From: Antedon bifida
Lineage: Eukaryota; Echinodermata; Crinoidea; Comatulida; Antedonidae
Reading direction: 5' to 3'
DNA: 64,000 nucleotides
NCBI GenBank assembly: GCA_963402885.1
Contig: OY727103.1
Coordinates: forward strand, 16,270,085-16,334,084
The position numbers were made by a program, and so were the translations under genes. The notes below the pieces were generated by a model. It had not been told where the DNA came from and did no database searches. It saw nothing but the letters and a program-made list of their open reading frames with translations. Positions 1 through 10,229 of this stretch are shown in pieces (positions within the stretch are counted from its first letter, which is position 1; every line of letters starts with the position of its first letter).

Positions 1-89
1 ATGAAACTAACATTTAAGTCCATCATTGACTTCTAAAACTAAATAAATTTTTAACAAACTTCAAATGGCTTTCTATAACTATTGTTTAA

Positions 90-252
90 TTAACGTTTTA
101 CATAATCCTTTAAATAGGATGGTTCTCTTCTATTTCTCTTCGGTCTTTCAACTCCCTTATTAACATTACTGTTTTGAACATGTTTATTGTTTGGCTCAAG
201 CTCATCGTCACTTTCTGTATCACTTGCATTATCTAAAACCTTATGCAGATGG
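90..252 (-). pseudogene. gypsy-B integrase C-terminal tail
   Basis: Minus-strand reading from 252 to a stop at 90-92 gives an acidic stretch followed by an Arg/Pro/Tyr-rich end (PKRNRREPSYLKDYV), the usual C-terminus of gypsy integrases. It continues in frame from the integrase C-terminal region at 3952-4154 if the intervening gypsy-A and one target-duplication copy are skipped, so this is the far side of the insertion. Positions 1-89 are AT-rich 3' untranslated sequence with no LTR visible. Confidence 0.8.
248..252. repeat. Target site duplication (GATGG), left copy
   Basis: GATGG directly precedes the gypsy-A 5' LTR and is repeated at 3947-3951 directly after the 3' LTR. A 5-bp duplication is the expected length for Ty3/gypsy integration. 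Confidence 0.9.
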
Positions 253-400
253 TGTCATGATAATATACATATTACCGATACACCGCCCTCTATGTATAAT
301 AATGATACACAAATAAAAGTATATGGATGTAACATGGCCGACTAGAAACGAACCATGTTGCTTATCGTAAATTGCCTTCTACCGTTCCACTCATATGACA
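253..400 (+). repeat. gypsy-A 5' LTR
   Basis: 148 bp, beginning TGTCAT and ending ATGACA (perfect 6-bp inverted ends). It has an AATAAA signal near 314 and TATA-like sequence near its start. It pairs with 3792-3946. Confidence 0.92.
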
Positions 401-420
401 TTGTGACAGTGACGGGATTA
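401..420 (+). promoter_or_regulatory. Probable primer binding site of gypsy-A
   Basis: TTGTGACAGTGACGGGATTA lies immediately after the 5' LTR. It resembles the complement of a tRNA-Ser 3' end (TGGCGACGAGGATGGGATT) with mismatches. Its position fits a primer binding site; the tRNA identity is tentative. Confidence 0.5.
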
Positions 421-474
421 TTTTTTTGATCATCGACACATATAGAAAGATGTCGAGTATACAGAAAACGAGGC

Positions 475-1296
475 ATGGCGAAATTCGCAGCGCCAGCCAA
501 TTTTAACTTTTCCCAACCGGCGGCATTGCCCGAGTGGCGCCTCCGCTTTAAACGATATCGAATGGCTACAAAGCTACACAAGGAAGACGGCGATATACAA
601 GTTAGTACCTTAATATATGCGATGGGGATGGAGGCTGAAACCATCCTCAAATCTTTTACCTTCACCGAAGATGAGGACAAACAAAATTACATTAAAGTAA
701 GAGATAAATTTAACGAACATTTTATCCCCAAAATAAACGTGATTCACGAACGGGCAAAATTCTTCCAACGACAGCAACACGAGGGAGAAACCGTCGAGGA
801 GTACGTGCGTGAACTATATGATATGGCTGAAAAATGTGATTTTCAAAGCCCAGCGGTCAAAAGCGAAAACATCAGGGATAGAATTGTCGTTGGTCTAAAA
901 GACAAAAAGGTTTCAAAGGAACTTCAACTCATGACAAAGCTTACACTTGAGGGCGCTATACAATTAGCAAGAAATGCTGAACTTGTTGATAAACAAATGG
1001 CAAACCAACTGGATTTTAGTTCATCCAGCAAAGTCGAAGCAGCTATTGCAAGCGTAGGACGTGGTAGACAAACCAGCAGATACGGACCTAGGGTAAGCGA
1101 ACCTAGAATAAGTAATGACAACAAAAACTATAAATATAACCGTACTGGTGGAAGAAACACCCAACAATGTGGCCGGTGCGGATATGTACATCAAAGTACA
1201 GCCTGTCCAGCAAAAAGTGCAGAATGCCGTCGTTGCAACAAAAAGGGACACTTTGCAAAATGTTGCCACACAAAGGAGTGGGGGAACTATCATTGA
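475..1296 (+). CDS. gag: gypsy-A Gag (capsid/nucleocapsid)
   Basis: 273-residue retrotransposon Gag. Residues about 1-190 are a helical capsid-like region. The C-terminus has two closely spaced cysteine clusters: CGRCGYVHQSTAC, then CRRCNKKGHFAKCC, which is a CCHC zinc knuckle of the RNA-binding type. The first Met follows the LTR and primer site without an intervening long ORF. Its 3' end overlaps the protease frame (from 1115), so the downstream enzymes need a frameshift. The reading frame itself looks intact. Confidence 0.85.
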   Translation: MAKFAAPANFNFSQPAALPEWRLRFKRYRMATKLHKEDGDIQVSTLIYAMGMEAETILKSFTFTEDEDKQNYIKVRDKFNEHFIPKINVIHERAKFFQRQQHEGETVEEYVRELYDMAEKCDFQSPAVKSENIRDRIVVGLKDKKVSKELQLMTKLTLEGAIQLARNAELVDKQMANQLDFSSSSKVEAAIASVGRGRQTSRYGPRVSEPRISNDNKNYKYNRTGGRNTQQCGRCGYVHQSTACPAKSAECRRCNKKGHFAKCCHTKEWGNYH

Positions 1297-1666
1297 CAAT
1301 GAACCAGTTGAGGAGGAGGAGGAGGAGGAGTACTTGTTAGATACTGTCACATGTAATGATAAAGATGAGGAGCCTTGGCTAGTAAATTTGAAAGTTGGAA
1401 ACACTACGATCAAATTCAAAATTGATTCAGGAGCTGATGCTACAATAATATCCGAACATGCATATAATCAGCTAAAGCCAAAACCGAAGTTAACTCCAAC
1501 ACACATTATTCTCAAGAGCCTAACAACAAAATTAGTGTCACTAGGCAAGTTTACAGTCAAAACAATGTATAACAATGAAAGTTACACATTTGATATTCAT
1601 GTGACTAGAGGAACTATGAGTAATCTATTGAGTCGCTACACGTCTGATGGGGCTTATTACCGCTAA
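1115..1666 (+). CDS. gypsy-A aspartic protease region
   Basis: The reading frame overlaps the end of gag by about 180 bp. The meaningful part starts near 1380, with a retropepsin core: the catalytic IDSGADATI triad at about residues 103-111, preceded by the usual beta strands. The acidic run just before it is a linker. The annotated Met is unlikely to be used; translation would come by frameshift from gag. The frame ends at 1666 and RT continues in another frame, so one mutation or frameshift separates them. Confidence 0.7.
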   Translation: MTTKTINITVLVEETPNNVAGADMYIKVQPVQQKVQNAVVATKRDTLQNVATQRSGGTIIDNEPVEEEEEEEYLLDTVTCNDKDEEPWLVNLKVGNTTIKFKIDSGADATIISEHAYNQLKPKPKLTPTHIILKSLTTKLVSLGKFTVKTMYNNESYTFDIHVTRGTMSNLLSRYTSDGAYYR

Positions 1667-2063
1667 CATACAGGAGATCAATAGTACCACTATTGGACTG
1701 TGGAAAACTGAACCGGTAAAAATTCATCTAAAAGAAGGAGCTATCCCGTACCACATTAACGCACCGCGGAGAGTACCATTACCTCTACTGCCTAAGGTGG
1801 AAAAAGAGTTACAGAAAATGGAAGAAGCCGGTGTGATTGAAAAGGTTACTGAGCCTACAGAATGGTGTGCTCCGATGGCGGTAACTCTAAAAAAGTCTGG
1901 GGATGCTCGTCTATGCGTTGATTTATGCCAACTGAACAAATCCGTCCAAAGAGAGAGATACATTCTTCCAACGATAGATGATATAACACACAAGTTGGCT
2001 GGCGCCACAGTCTTCTCAGCGTTAGATGCAACTAGTGGCTATTATCAGGTTCCGTTATGCTAA
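1647..2063 (+). pseudogene. gypsy-A reverse transcriptase, N-terminal fragment
   Basis: Contains the RT entry motifs: a helix ending GVIEKV, then WCAPMAV, LCVDLCQLNKSV and FSALDATSGYYQVPL (RT fingers and the first palm Asp in the ALDA motif). It ends at a stop right after the palm A motif. The rest of RT, including the YxDD motif, the thumb and most of RNase H, is absent. The next recognisable residues at 2076 belong to the RNase H C-terminus, so an internal deletion lies at about 2060-2076. Confidence 0.85.
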
Positions 2064-2075
2064 CGACGACTAATC

Positions 2076-2297
2076 ATGAGGCTAATGAGATACAACCCCA
2101 AAGCAAAACATGTACCTGGGAAGGATATGGTTATTGCAGACACGTTGTCCAGAAGCCCTATAAACACAAATGAATCAAACACAGAGCAAGCTGTAGCACT
2201 CTATTTAGAGTCAATAACAAACACCTGGTCAGTCTCTCCATCAAGACTTAAGCGGATATTAAGGAAGCAACTAACCGTGAATGCCAAACGCTCATGA
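2076..2297 (+). pseudogene. gypsy-A RNase H C-terminal tail and linker
   Basis: Short frame with the characteristic RNase H/integrase junction: a basic stretch, then HVPGKDMVIADTLSRSP. It picks up after the internal RT deletion and ends at a stop at 2297. The following integrase zinc-binding region (about 2280-2640) can be followed only across frameshifts: HDGHQGV near 2464 and a CSHCQLYK-type CxxC near 2568. Confidence 0.8.
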
Positions 2298-2741
2298 AAG
2301 TCATATTGGAAGGATGGCCAAAGCATTTCAGCGACACTCCTGATAGCATAAAACCATTGTATAGTTTAGGAAGTCACTTCTCTACTGATGATGGAATTAT
2401 AACCTTTGATGATAAGATATACATCCCCACTGTTTATGAGAAGGGAAATCTTACAGAGAATTCATGACGGACACCAAGGTGTTACAAAATGTAGAGAGCG
2501 GGCAAAATCATGTGTTTGGTGGAAGGACAACAACAAGCAAGGACATAGCTAACTTTGTTGAAAAATGTAGTCACTGTCAACTCTACAAGAGAACACAGAA
2601 GAAAGAGCCATTAATAACAACCGACCCTGGCAACGAATAGCTACCGACCTATGTGAGTTTCAAAACAACCACTACCTTATAATATCCGATTACTTTTCAA
2701 GATATATTGAAATCACAAACCTTAAAAAAGACACAACAAGC

Positions 2742-3500
2742 ATGAGAGTAGTAGAAGCGATTAAACCTGTTTGTGCTAGATGGGGAATCCCTGAAACGGT
2801 CATCTCCGACAATGGACCCCAGTTCACTTCACGTCAATTTAAACTATTTGCAGAAGAATTTGGGTTTCACCACGTAACAACCAGCCCACACTTCGCACAA
2901 GCAAATGGTACAGCAGAGCGTGCAGTCCAAACAGCGAAAACTATGCTAAGACAAACAGACCCAACGTTGGCACTTATGATATATCGATCAACGCCCATTG
3001 AAGCAACAGGCTATAGCCCTGCACAATTGATAATGGGACGCCAACCAAAGACGACGCTACCTATACGTGTAAAGAAGCTTCAACCAGAATGGCCTAGCAT
3101 AAACAAAATAAAGGAAAAAGATAGAGAAACAAAGAAACGTTACGAGCACTTTTGCAACAAACGATACGGTGCCAAATCACTACCAGAATTGAAACCGGGT
3201 GACGTTGTACGTGTTAAGACATGCCACGATAAAATTTGGTCGAGTCCAGTAAATGTTGTAAGTGAAACAGATCAGCCAAGATCCTACATTGTCCAGACCT
3301 CAAGCAGACAACTAAGGAGCAATCGTCAAAACTTACAGCAAAACACAGGTCACACTGATAGCCACCTAGAACAATATCAAAACCGTATTCCAGAAACCAA
3401 CAACAATACTTCAACCGACGTAGCATCACCACAACCAAACCAGAGCTACACAACTCGCGCTGGACGACGAGTGAAGTCAGTCAACAAACTTGACTTGTGA
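2742..3500 (+). CDS. gypsy-A integrase core and C-terminus (fragment)
   Basis: Carries the DDE core segments ISDNGPQFTS (second Asp) and FAQANGTAERAV (the glutamate region), followed by a C-terminal DNA-binding region with LKPGDVVRV and a polar tail. The first Asp of the triad (the YFSRYIE neighbourhood, near 2690) lies upstream of this Met in the same region, so the true domain starts earlier. The tail ends just before the 3' LTR flank. Confidence 0.83.
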   Translation: MRVVEAIKPVCARWGIPETVISDNGPQFTSRQFKLFAEEFGFHHVTTSPHFAQANGTAERAVQTAKTMLRQTDPTLALMIYRSTPIEATGYSPAQLIMGRQPKTTLPIRVKKLQPEWPSINKIKEKDRETKKRYEHFCNKRYGAKSLPELKPGDVVRVKTCHDKIWSSPVNVVSETDQPRSYIVQTSSRQLRSNRQNLQQNTGHTDSHLEQYQNRIPETNNNTSTDVASPQPNQSYTTRAGRRVKSVNKLDL

Positions 3501-3791
3501 ACTTTTACACACAAAATATGTTGTGCAACGTTGTGCACCTTCATCGTTTAAGATGGAACTTGTTATTTTGAACTTTCGGACATTGTTATTATTTTTTGTT
3601 AATGTTTCTGTGGCTCATGATTAATGACAATGCTATCGTTTCGATACATAAGACCAACAATACAGTATCAATACTTTATGCATTTATTACTAATTAGCAT
3701 AATAATATAGCACAACCACTGACTTAATAATGTTTAATGATTTACACTATAATTAATAATATTCTGTTCTTTGAACTCAAAGTAAGGAAGA
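3501..3791 (+). other. gypsy-A 3' untranslated region
   Basis: AT-rich sequence between the integrase stop and the 3' LTR. No coding signal is seen. The segment just before 3792 (ACTCAAAGTAAGGAAGA) is purine-rich and sits where a polypurine tract is expected. Confidence 0.55.
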
Positions 3792-3946
3792 TGTCATGAT
3801 AATATATATTACCGATACACCGCCCTCTATGTCTAATAATGATACACAAATAAAAGTACACGGATGTAACAGGGCCGACTAGAAATGAACCACGTTGTTG
3901 TGTTTGCTTATCGTAAGTTGCCTCCTACCCTTCCACTCATATGACA
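3792..3946 (+). repeat. gypsy-A 3' LTR
   Basis: 155 bp, with the same ends as the 5' LTR (TGTCAT...ATGACA). By eye it differs by about ten substitutions, a 2-bp indel and a short GT-rich insertion. This divergence indicates a moderately old insertion. Confidence 0.92.
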
Positions 3947-3951
3947 GATGG

Positions 3952-4503
3952 CGTCTGTTTCTTCTAATGACATCGCCATTTTCAGTTTTAATCTCATAAG
4001 AACGATTTTCTAAGGATTTTAAAACATATCCACTTTTATCCCATAATGGTTTATCAAATTTAGTCATGTTTTGTATCATAACCTTGTCTCCTTCCTTTAA
4101 CGGTTTAAGAGACTTTGCACACTTATTATAGTTTTTCCTTAGAGGCTTTAACATCTGGAACTTGCGGTCTTAACATGTTACTCTTAAGTGGCAGATTAGA
4201 CCTTATACGACGATTAAAAAGTAATTCGGCAGGTGAAAACCCATGCTCTAATGGAGTACTTCGGTATATCTGTAGTGCCTCGTACAGGTCTTCTTTGCTG
4301 TCAGCTGTTTTTAGGATCAATGTCTTTGTAAGCTTTACTGCATTCTCTGCCTGACCATTTGACTGCAGAAAGTGAGGACTGGAGGTTTTGTGTTTAAAAT
4401 CCCAGTTTACAGCAAAATTACCAAACTCACTACTTGCAAATTGTGGTCCATTGTCACTGAACACTTCCATTGGTGTACCATGTCTAGCAAACATTTCTTT
4501 CAT
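3952..4503 (-). pseudogene. gypsy-B integrase core and C-terminal domain
   Basis: Minus strand. The 4503-4126 segment has FSDNGPQFASSEF and FLQSNGQAENAVK (DDE-type integrase core). The 4154-3952 segment has LKEGDKVMIQN followed by a GYVLKSL...YEIKT beta-barrel-like C-terminal region. A frameshift at about 4126-4154 separates them, and the first catalytic Asp segment is damaged around 4504-4560. The reading runs into the gypsy-A LTR at 3946, which makes a chimeric end; the genuine tail is at 90-252. Confidence 0.82.
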
Positions 4504-4549
4504 AGTTTTTATTACAGTTGATGTTGTCGTAGTACCAAGGGAGCTAACT

Positions 4550-5124
4550 TCAACATGTTAGCTGTGAATAGGTCAGCACCAATTTTTTGCCACTCTCAGG
4601 TTGCTGGTATTTTATGATAGGCTCTTTTTGCTGCTTTGGCTTAAATTTGCTACATGTTTTACATCGCTGAACCATATCTTCTATTTGTTTATTTATTCCA
4701 CACCAAAACATTGAGTCTCTGGCTCGTCTTTTACATTTTTCAATTCCCTGATGACCTTTGGGGAGTTGTTTCAGCATATGTTCCTGTAGACTGCTAGGAA
4801 CTATGACTTTGTTGTTTTTATATACAATTCCATTGACTACCGATAATTTGTCTCGATGAGTCCAATATTCACGTACAGAGACATGTACAGTAATTCTTTT
4901 CTCCGGCCATCCTTTTTCTATGGTTTCTTTAAGCTGAAGCAACGTGTTGTCTTTAGCAGTTTCATACTTTAACTTGTCCATCATTGCAGTTGTGAGTGGT
5001 GCAGTTTTTTGTACCATACTTAAGTAGGCTTCTACATCATCATCTAACTGCTGATCAGTATCTTTCTGATTGGTTGCGTCTACTGCTCTTGACAATGTGT
5101 CTGCTGTTAATAATTGTTTTCCAG
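4550..5124 (-). pseudogene. gypsy-B RNase H tail and integrase zinc-binding region
   Basis: Resumes after the LINE with PGKQLLTADTLSRAV (the RNase H/integrase junction), then a linker, then the HHCC zinc-binding module (KGHQGIEKCKRRA and CKTCSKF). The segment before position 5095 has no Met but is continuous with the element. The frame stops at 4550, inside the start of the integrase core. Confidence 0.85.
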
Positions 5125-5185
5125 GTGTGTATCATCAGGCATCCTTCAGTCAAGATTGACTATGGAGACGACATTGGAGAGAATT

Positions 5186-6039
5186 TCATCCGTTTTCCAG
5201 TGAGTCTGTGTGAGTTCCAGTGGCTGATCTAGATTTTCTTTTCAGATACCTTTCTTCATTTTCCATACGATATCTTTCTTCACTGTGTACAAGTCCTGCC
5301 TTAATACAATCTTTCCATGATTTTCGGTCATCAGCCTTTTTTTCCCAAGTGTTAACATTGATGTCCATTGCCTTCAAGTCTCTTTTACATGCATCTTTGA
5401 AACGCAAAAGTGGACGTCCTTTGGATCTTTTACAATTCGCTAGCTCACCGTACAACATAACCTTGGAGTTCTTGTATCGTCCATTCTTCTGACATGACCA
5501 AGCCATCGTAGTCTTCGCTGTCGAATTAATGTAAATATCGAAGGAATGTCACATCTATCAAGGATACTGTTGTTTGTTACCCTGTCCTGCCATCTGATAT
5601 TTAAGATAGTCCGGAGACAGCGGAGGTGAAAGACATTTAGTTTCTTTTCTTGTCTAGCATAGGTTGTCCATGATTCAGCTCCATACAAGAGGACGCTAAT
5701 GACACATGCCATATACACTTTTATCTTCACAGCCACTCTAATATTTTTGTTTTCCCAAACACGTGCAGACAACTGACTGAGAGTACTAGAAGCTCTTCTG
5801 ATTCGAATGTTTAGTTCACAATCAAGAGAGTTGTTATAAGTTATAACTGAACCAAGATATGAAAATTTACTAACATTTTCAAGTAGAAGATCTACAATGC
5901 AATAAAACTCCTTCCATAAGATTAGGTTCAAAAGCTCTTTGGAGGACGACTGCAAAGTAAATCCCAAAAAGAAGAGGGGCAAGAACATCTCCTTGTTTTG
6001 TCCCACTCTCGACATCAAATGAGTCAGACACTGCTCCAT
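5186..6039 (-). pseudogene. LINE C-terminal region (two frames)
   Basis: 6039-5440 has FSYLGSVIT, LLYGAESWT and RRLRWLGHVRRMDD, the signature C-terminal stretch of these LINEs. 5506-5186 continues in a shifted frame with KRSKGRPLLRFKDACKRDL and DRKSWKDCI. The change of frame at about 5440-5510 shows decay. Confidence 0.85.
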
Positions 6040-6904
6040 TGTACTTGACAGTAGCTTGCATTCCTTGATGGAAGGATCGGATAATATTTAATAGAGTAGG
6101 TGGACATCCAATTTTCCTTAGGATTTCAAATAGACAGTCTCTATTAATAAGGTCAAAAGCCTTAGTGAGATCGATAAATGCCAGGTAGAGTTGCTGTTTT
6201 TGCTCAACACATTTTTCCTGCAGCTGTCTAATAGAGAATATCATATCAATGGTAGATCTTCCAGAGCGAAAACCACACTGAGAGTCTAGATATACCCTTT
6301 CCGCTAAAGGCAGCAGACGTTGTAGAACTACTTTTCCAAATACTTTTCCACAGATATTAAGCAGAGAAATGCCGCGATAATTATCACAGCAACCACGATC
6401 ACCTTTATTCTTGTACAGAGTGACAATGGATGCATTCTTGAAATCCTGTGGAACTTTACCAAGAGACCAACAGAGACTAATAAGCTCATGCAGATGATGT
6501 ATTAGAGTCAGGCCACCTGCTTTAACAATTTCAGTTGGTATACCATCATCACCAGGAGCCTTGCCTGAAGACAGTTGCTTTACTGCTGATCGTACTTCAT
6601 CCATAGTTGGGTAGGCATCAAGTTCCAACATAGTTGGTAAATTTTGAACATTTTTTAGTTCCTCCTGGGATACAGGCATTTTAGTTTGGTAAACTTCTGA
6701 GTAATGTTCTACCCATCGGTCCATCTGTTTCTTCTGATCGATTATCACATTACCATTTCGGTCTTTAATTTGTGCTGTTTTCTTTTGCACTGGCCCAATG
6801 GCTTTTCGGATTCCTTCATACATTCCCTTGAAGTGCCCTGTATCAGCATCTTGTTGTATCTGAGCACTAAGTTCCTCCCAGTACTCGTTAGTGCACTGGC
6901 GCAC
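5879..6904 (-). pseudogene. LINE reverse transcriptase
   Basis: Contains the non-LTR RT blocks in order: SSGKAPGDDGIPTEIVK, VTLYKNKGDRG, NYRGISLL, CGFRSGRSTIDMIF, AFIDLTKAFDLINR (catalytic Asp block A) and SGTKQGDVLAPLLF. The frame breaks just before the second catalytic motif (YADD region), so it is not functional. Upstream, 7199-6888 encodes the spacer between endonuclease and RT in another frame. Confidence 0.85.
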
Positions 6905-7348
6905 AACTCGTTCTCAATGACGGCAGTAACTTTTCAGACTTTTCTTCAAACCAGTCTTGGTTGTTTTTTATTTTCTTACCAAACACTTCTATAGCAGAGT
7001 TATAAATTGCAGTTTTCATTTTCCCCCAGTATTCTTCAATATTTTTGCACTCATCTTGCATAGCAAGATTTTTTGCTAATTGATGTTCAAACTTGTTTCC
7101 TTGACATTGATCTTCCGAAGAGGGTGATGTTTGGTTTTTGGTCTTTGCTTTTGCACAATTTTTAGTCGACTGCAGACCAGAGAGTGGTCTGTTTCGCAAA
7201 CTGCACTATGAAACGTATGAGTATTTTGAACATCATTTAAGGAAGAACGGCGTGTGATTATTAAGTCGAGCTGATGCCAGTGTTTAGACCTAGGATGTCT
7301 CCATGAAACTTTGTGAGATGTCTTTGATTTGAAAAAGTGTGTGTGTAT

Positions 7349-8079
7349 GATACCGTAATATCATACTTATGTAAGCGTATGCGCATTCGTTGTAATCTTA
7401 AAGGACCGTCAGCAAGAGGCTTCTTGAATATTGCCAAGGGCTTGTGATCAGTTTCTACCTCCACTGTCTGTCCGTAGATAAATTGGTGAAAACGCTCGCA
7501 AGCAAAGGTAAGCGCTAAGCATTCCTTCTCTATCTGTGCATAGTTTGTCTCAGTAGGTTTCATAGCGCGAGAAGCGTATGCCACTGGTTTCCATTCTTCC
7601 GTTTCTTTCTGCAACAGGACTGCACCTAGTCCATCTTTTGAAGCATCGGCTGATACTTTACACTTGAGCTTAGGATCATAAAAATTTAATACAGGAGCGT
7701 TTGTAAGTAATTTCTTGACTTTAATCAACACTTCCTCCTGAGCAGTTTTCCATACATACTCATTTTTCTCAGATAACAACTGTCGTAATGGTACAGTAAG
7801 ACTTGACAAATCTGGTACAAATTTCGCAAGGTACGTTGCCATACCTAGAAATCGCTGTAGTTCAGACTTTGTTTTTGGAGTTGGCATGTTATTTATAGCT
7901 CTCACTTTAGACGGATCAGGTTTTATTCCTTCATTAGTTATCAGATCCCCCAAGAACACTAACTTGTCCATACCAAACTCACATTTATGTTTGTTTAACT
8001 TAAGTTTATTGGATTCTACTATGTGTAACACTTTATTGAGTCTATTATCGTGTTGTTTTTTTGTCTTTCCCCCAGACAA
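7349..8079 (-). pseudogene. gypsy-B RT thumb and RNase H
   Basis: Minus-strand segment with FLGMATYLAKFVP, then the RNase H motifs ADASKDGLGAVLLQ (catalytic Asp) and YAQIEKECLALTFACERFH (catalytic Glu), TDHKPL and LRLQRMRIRL. The frame leaves gypsy-B at 7348 and runs 30 residues into the LINE before a stop at 7261; those last residues are chimeric. Confidence 0.87.
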
Positions 8080-8314
8080 TTATGTCATCCAGCATTGTAT
8101 TGACACCTTCCATTGATTCGAATAACTCATATATCTTCTGATGATATGCTTCAGGAGCCCTATTGACCCCAAAAGGTAATCTCTTATAGACATATCTCCC
8201 AAAAGGCGTTATAAAACAAGTTAAGTTGCAGCTGTTTTCTTCCAGCGGTATTTGCCAGAATCCAGCTGCCGCGTCCAATTTACTAAACACTTTAGCATTA
8301 GTAAATTCTGCCAT
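8045..8314 (-). pseudogene. gypsy-B RT palm
   Basis: Carries FSKLDAAAGFWQIPL (palm A), FGRYVYKRLPFGV and the catalytic loop as TMLDDIIVWG, where most relatives have (Y/V)xDD. It overlaps the next frame by about 35 bp; a frameshift between them breaks the enzyme. Another break separates it from the upstream gag-pro frame at 8355. Confidence 0.85.
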
Positions 8315-8354
8315 AATCTCTTCTATTCTTGGTAACTACTACCATGCTATTAAC

Positions 8355-9422
8355 TCAATTTGTAGGCTGTTTAATTTTCTCAATTACTCCTAACCTTTTC
8401 ATACGGTCTAATTCATCTTTTACTTTGTTTCTTAGCTTAAAAGGCACTTTGCGACAGGCATTCTGTACTGGTTTGATGAATTCATCAACAAATATCTTAT
8501 GCTTTGAAGGAAGACACCCTAAACCTTTGAAAACTTCAGGAAATTTGCCTATTATTTCTTGTGTTGTGTGAACTTCATTGCTATCAATGTTAGATGCCAT
8601 GTTAAGCAATTTTATTTTTAGCTCCTTACAAGCTGCCAGACCTAACACTGGTTTGTGTGTTACACTATCTAGTGGCTTGGTTATTACAAAAGGTAGTTTA
8701 TGAATACATCCATTATGTTTGATGTCCAGGACACAAGTTCCTTTTATAGGAATGGCAGTGCCTGTATAACCTTTCAATCTCACCCCTGTATCAGTGATGG
8801 ACGGCTTATCTTTCAATTTTGTATAATATTCCCATGGTAATACGTTTACCTGGGACCCAGTGTCTACCTTTAGTTTAATTTCTAAACCATTTACTTCAAC
8901 TGATATGGTCCAATCACTATTAGATCCGATATTCAACACGTCTACATCAACTATAAACTCATCCTCCTCAGAAGACTCTACTACTAGTTCAATTGTTTTA
9001 TCTTTTTGTTTTTTAGACTTTGATTTGCAGAAATTTGACCAATGGTTTTTTCCCTTACATTTATGACAGATTGATCCCCATGCAGGGCATGCTCTAGGTC
9101 CATGTGTTCTTCCACACCCCAAACAACTTTGTTGGCGACCCCTTTGAAACTTATCTTTACTTCTTTGGGCCTTTCTTTTTTCGACCCCATCAACTGTCTT
9201 ACCATTCATTGCCACTAAACTCTCCTGTGATGACTCATAGTTTAATGCAATATTGATTGCTTTATCTAGTGTCAACTCATCACCTACTTCTAGGCATTTC
9301 TCTCTGACTTTTGTGTCTGCAGCTTTTAACACTACCGCATCACGCAACATTCTTTGTTCATCTGTATATTCACATCGTTTAATAAGAACTCTTAAGTCTG
9401 ATGATGATGATGAATGATTCAT
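8355..9422 (-). pseudogene. gypsy-B Gag C-terminus, protease and RT start
   Basis: One open frame on the minus strand covers the Gag C-terminal helices, a zinc knuckle pair (CLGCGRTHGPRAC then CHKCKGKNHWSNFC), an acidic linker, an aspartic protease with KVDTGSQVNVLP, and the RT entry GVIEKIKQPT. Gag and Pol are thus fused without a frameshift, unlike gypsy-A. The frame is joined upstream to 9483-9770 by a frameshift near 9430-9480. Confidence 0.87.
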
Positions 9423-9482
9423 TTTCCATTTGGAATCGTTTATTAAATTCTACTGTAGCCCTTATGACATTTTTTTTTGGTG

Positions 9483-9770
9483 CTACATATTCTTCAAATT
9501 TCTTAAACTTCTTAAACACTCTAATGTGGCATTTTCAGCTGCCACTGCGGGATTATCTCCTGCAGCTTCTACAGCCGGAAGCCAGGTAAACATAGAGTAA
9601 ACTTCTCTACCCCTATTACCCATGTACGTCATGAGATAACTTACTTTCTGTAACTCCGTCTTGTCTGATAACGGACCATTAAAAGTAAAATAACAATGGG
9701 TTTTAAATCTATTTAATTCTTTGACAAGATTAGGACTGTTCCAGTCCATGCTAGGCTTTCTGTCTGCCAT
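9483..9770 (-). pseudogene. gag: gypsy-B Gag N-terminus
   Basis: Starts MADRKPSMDW at 9770 and continues as a helical capsid region (FKTHCYFTFNGPLSDK). This is the first Met after the primer binding site. It is broken near 9483 and continues in another frame toward 9422. Confidence 0.75.
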
Positions 9771-9992
9771 GATGAATGTAGTGTATGTAATTGACTTTTT
9801 AAACGTAACTCAACCGTGAATGTACAACAAAATCCTGTAGGCCTATGTTTTTCAGTGCAAAGATACTAAACACACTCCCGTCTGAGGCAGGGCTAACCGT
9901 TCACCACACAAATAATGTATAGCTACTTTACCTTCAGAAATCGAAAGCTTATAGTACCAACTACACCAAAATATATTACCAAACATATAGAC

Positions 9993-10142
9993 CACACACT
10001 TCTGACATCATGTTATGTTTTGATGGGTTTGGTGGGTGAATGATTACAATAATAACAGACGATTACAACTTCATATATAGTCTCAGGATCCATTTATTCA
10101 GACGCCATATTGTACACTGTTTGTTGTGCACCTCACCAGAGG
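9993..10142 (-). repeat. gypsy-B 5' LTR (main part) and primer binding site
   Basis: On the minus strand the LTR runs from 10142 to 10011 and ends in AAACATAACA. It contains an AATAAA signal near 10095. TGATGTCAGAAGTGTGTGG follows at once (10010-9992), a degenerate form of the TGGTGTCAGAAGTGGG primer site common in this superfamily. The first part of the LTR lies across the foldback insertion, at 14836-14852 (starting TGTATAATG). The start is inferred because the partner LTR is outside the window. Confidence 0.68.
10134..10142. repeat. Target site duplication of foldback element (CACCAGAGG), left
   Basis: CACCAGAGG occurs directly before the left terminus at 10143 and again at 14827-14835 directly after the right terminus. 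The 9-bp length fits foldback and Mutator-like elements. Confidence 0.88.
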
Positions 10143-10229
10143 AGGTATATTCAGAGTGTCATTTCGACGATCGAGCATTCTCTACTTCTACGGAGCGCCA
10201 TTTATGCCTTTATTTACTTCCGAAATAGA

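Larger units (their letters stand above)
253..3946 (+). mobile_element. Ty3/gypsy LTR retrotransposon 'gypsy-A', internally deleted
   Basis: A 3694-bp plus-strand element bounded by LTRs (253-400 and 3792-3946) and GATGG target duplications. It carries gag (475-1296), a protease frame, an RT N-terminus that stops at 2063, an RNase H tail from 2076, and integrase. Most of RT (including the catalytic YxDD) and of RNase H is missing, so it is non-autonomous. It lies inside the integrase C-terminal coding region of gypsy-B, in the opposite orientation, and is therefore younger than gypsy-B. Confidence 0.93.
5133..7340 (-). mobile_element. 5'-truncated LINE (APE endonuclease/RT type) inside gypsy-B
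   Basis: Minus-strand non-LTR retrotransposon of about 2.2 kb. It begins within the endonuclease domain (about 7310-7150: WRHPRSKHWHQLD and, further on, TDHSLV), continues through RT (6904-5879) and a C-terminal region (6039-5186), and ends in GATGCCTGATGAT with no poly(A). GTGTGTAT occurs on both sides (5125-5132 and 7341-7348) as the target duplication. It splits gypsy-B between the RNase H core and its tail. The non-poly(A), TGATGAT-type end is compatible with RTE-like families; the clade is not proved. Confidence 0.88.
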
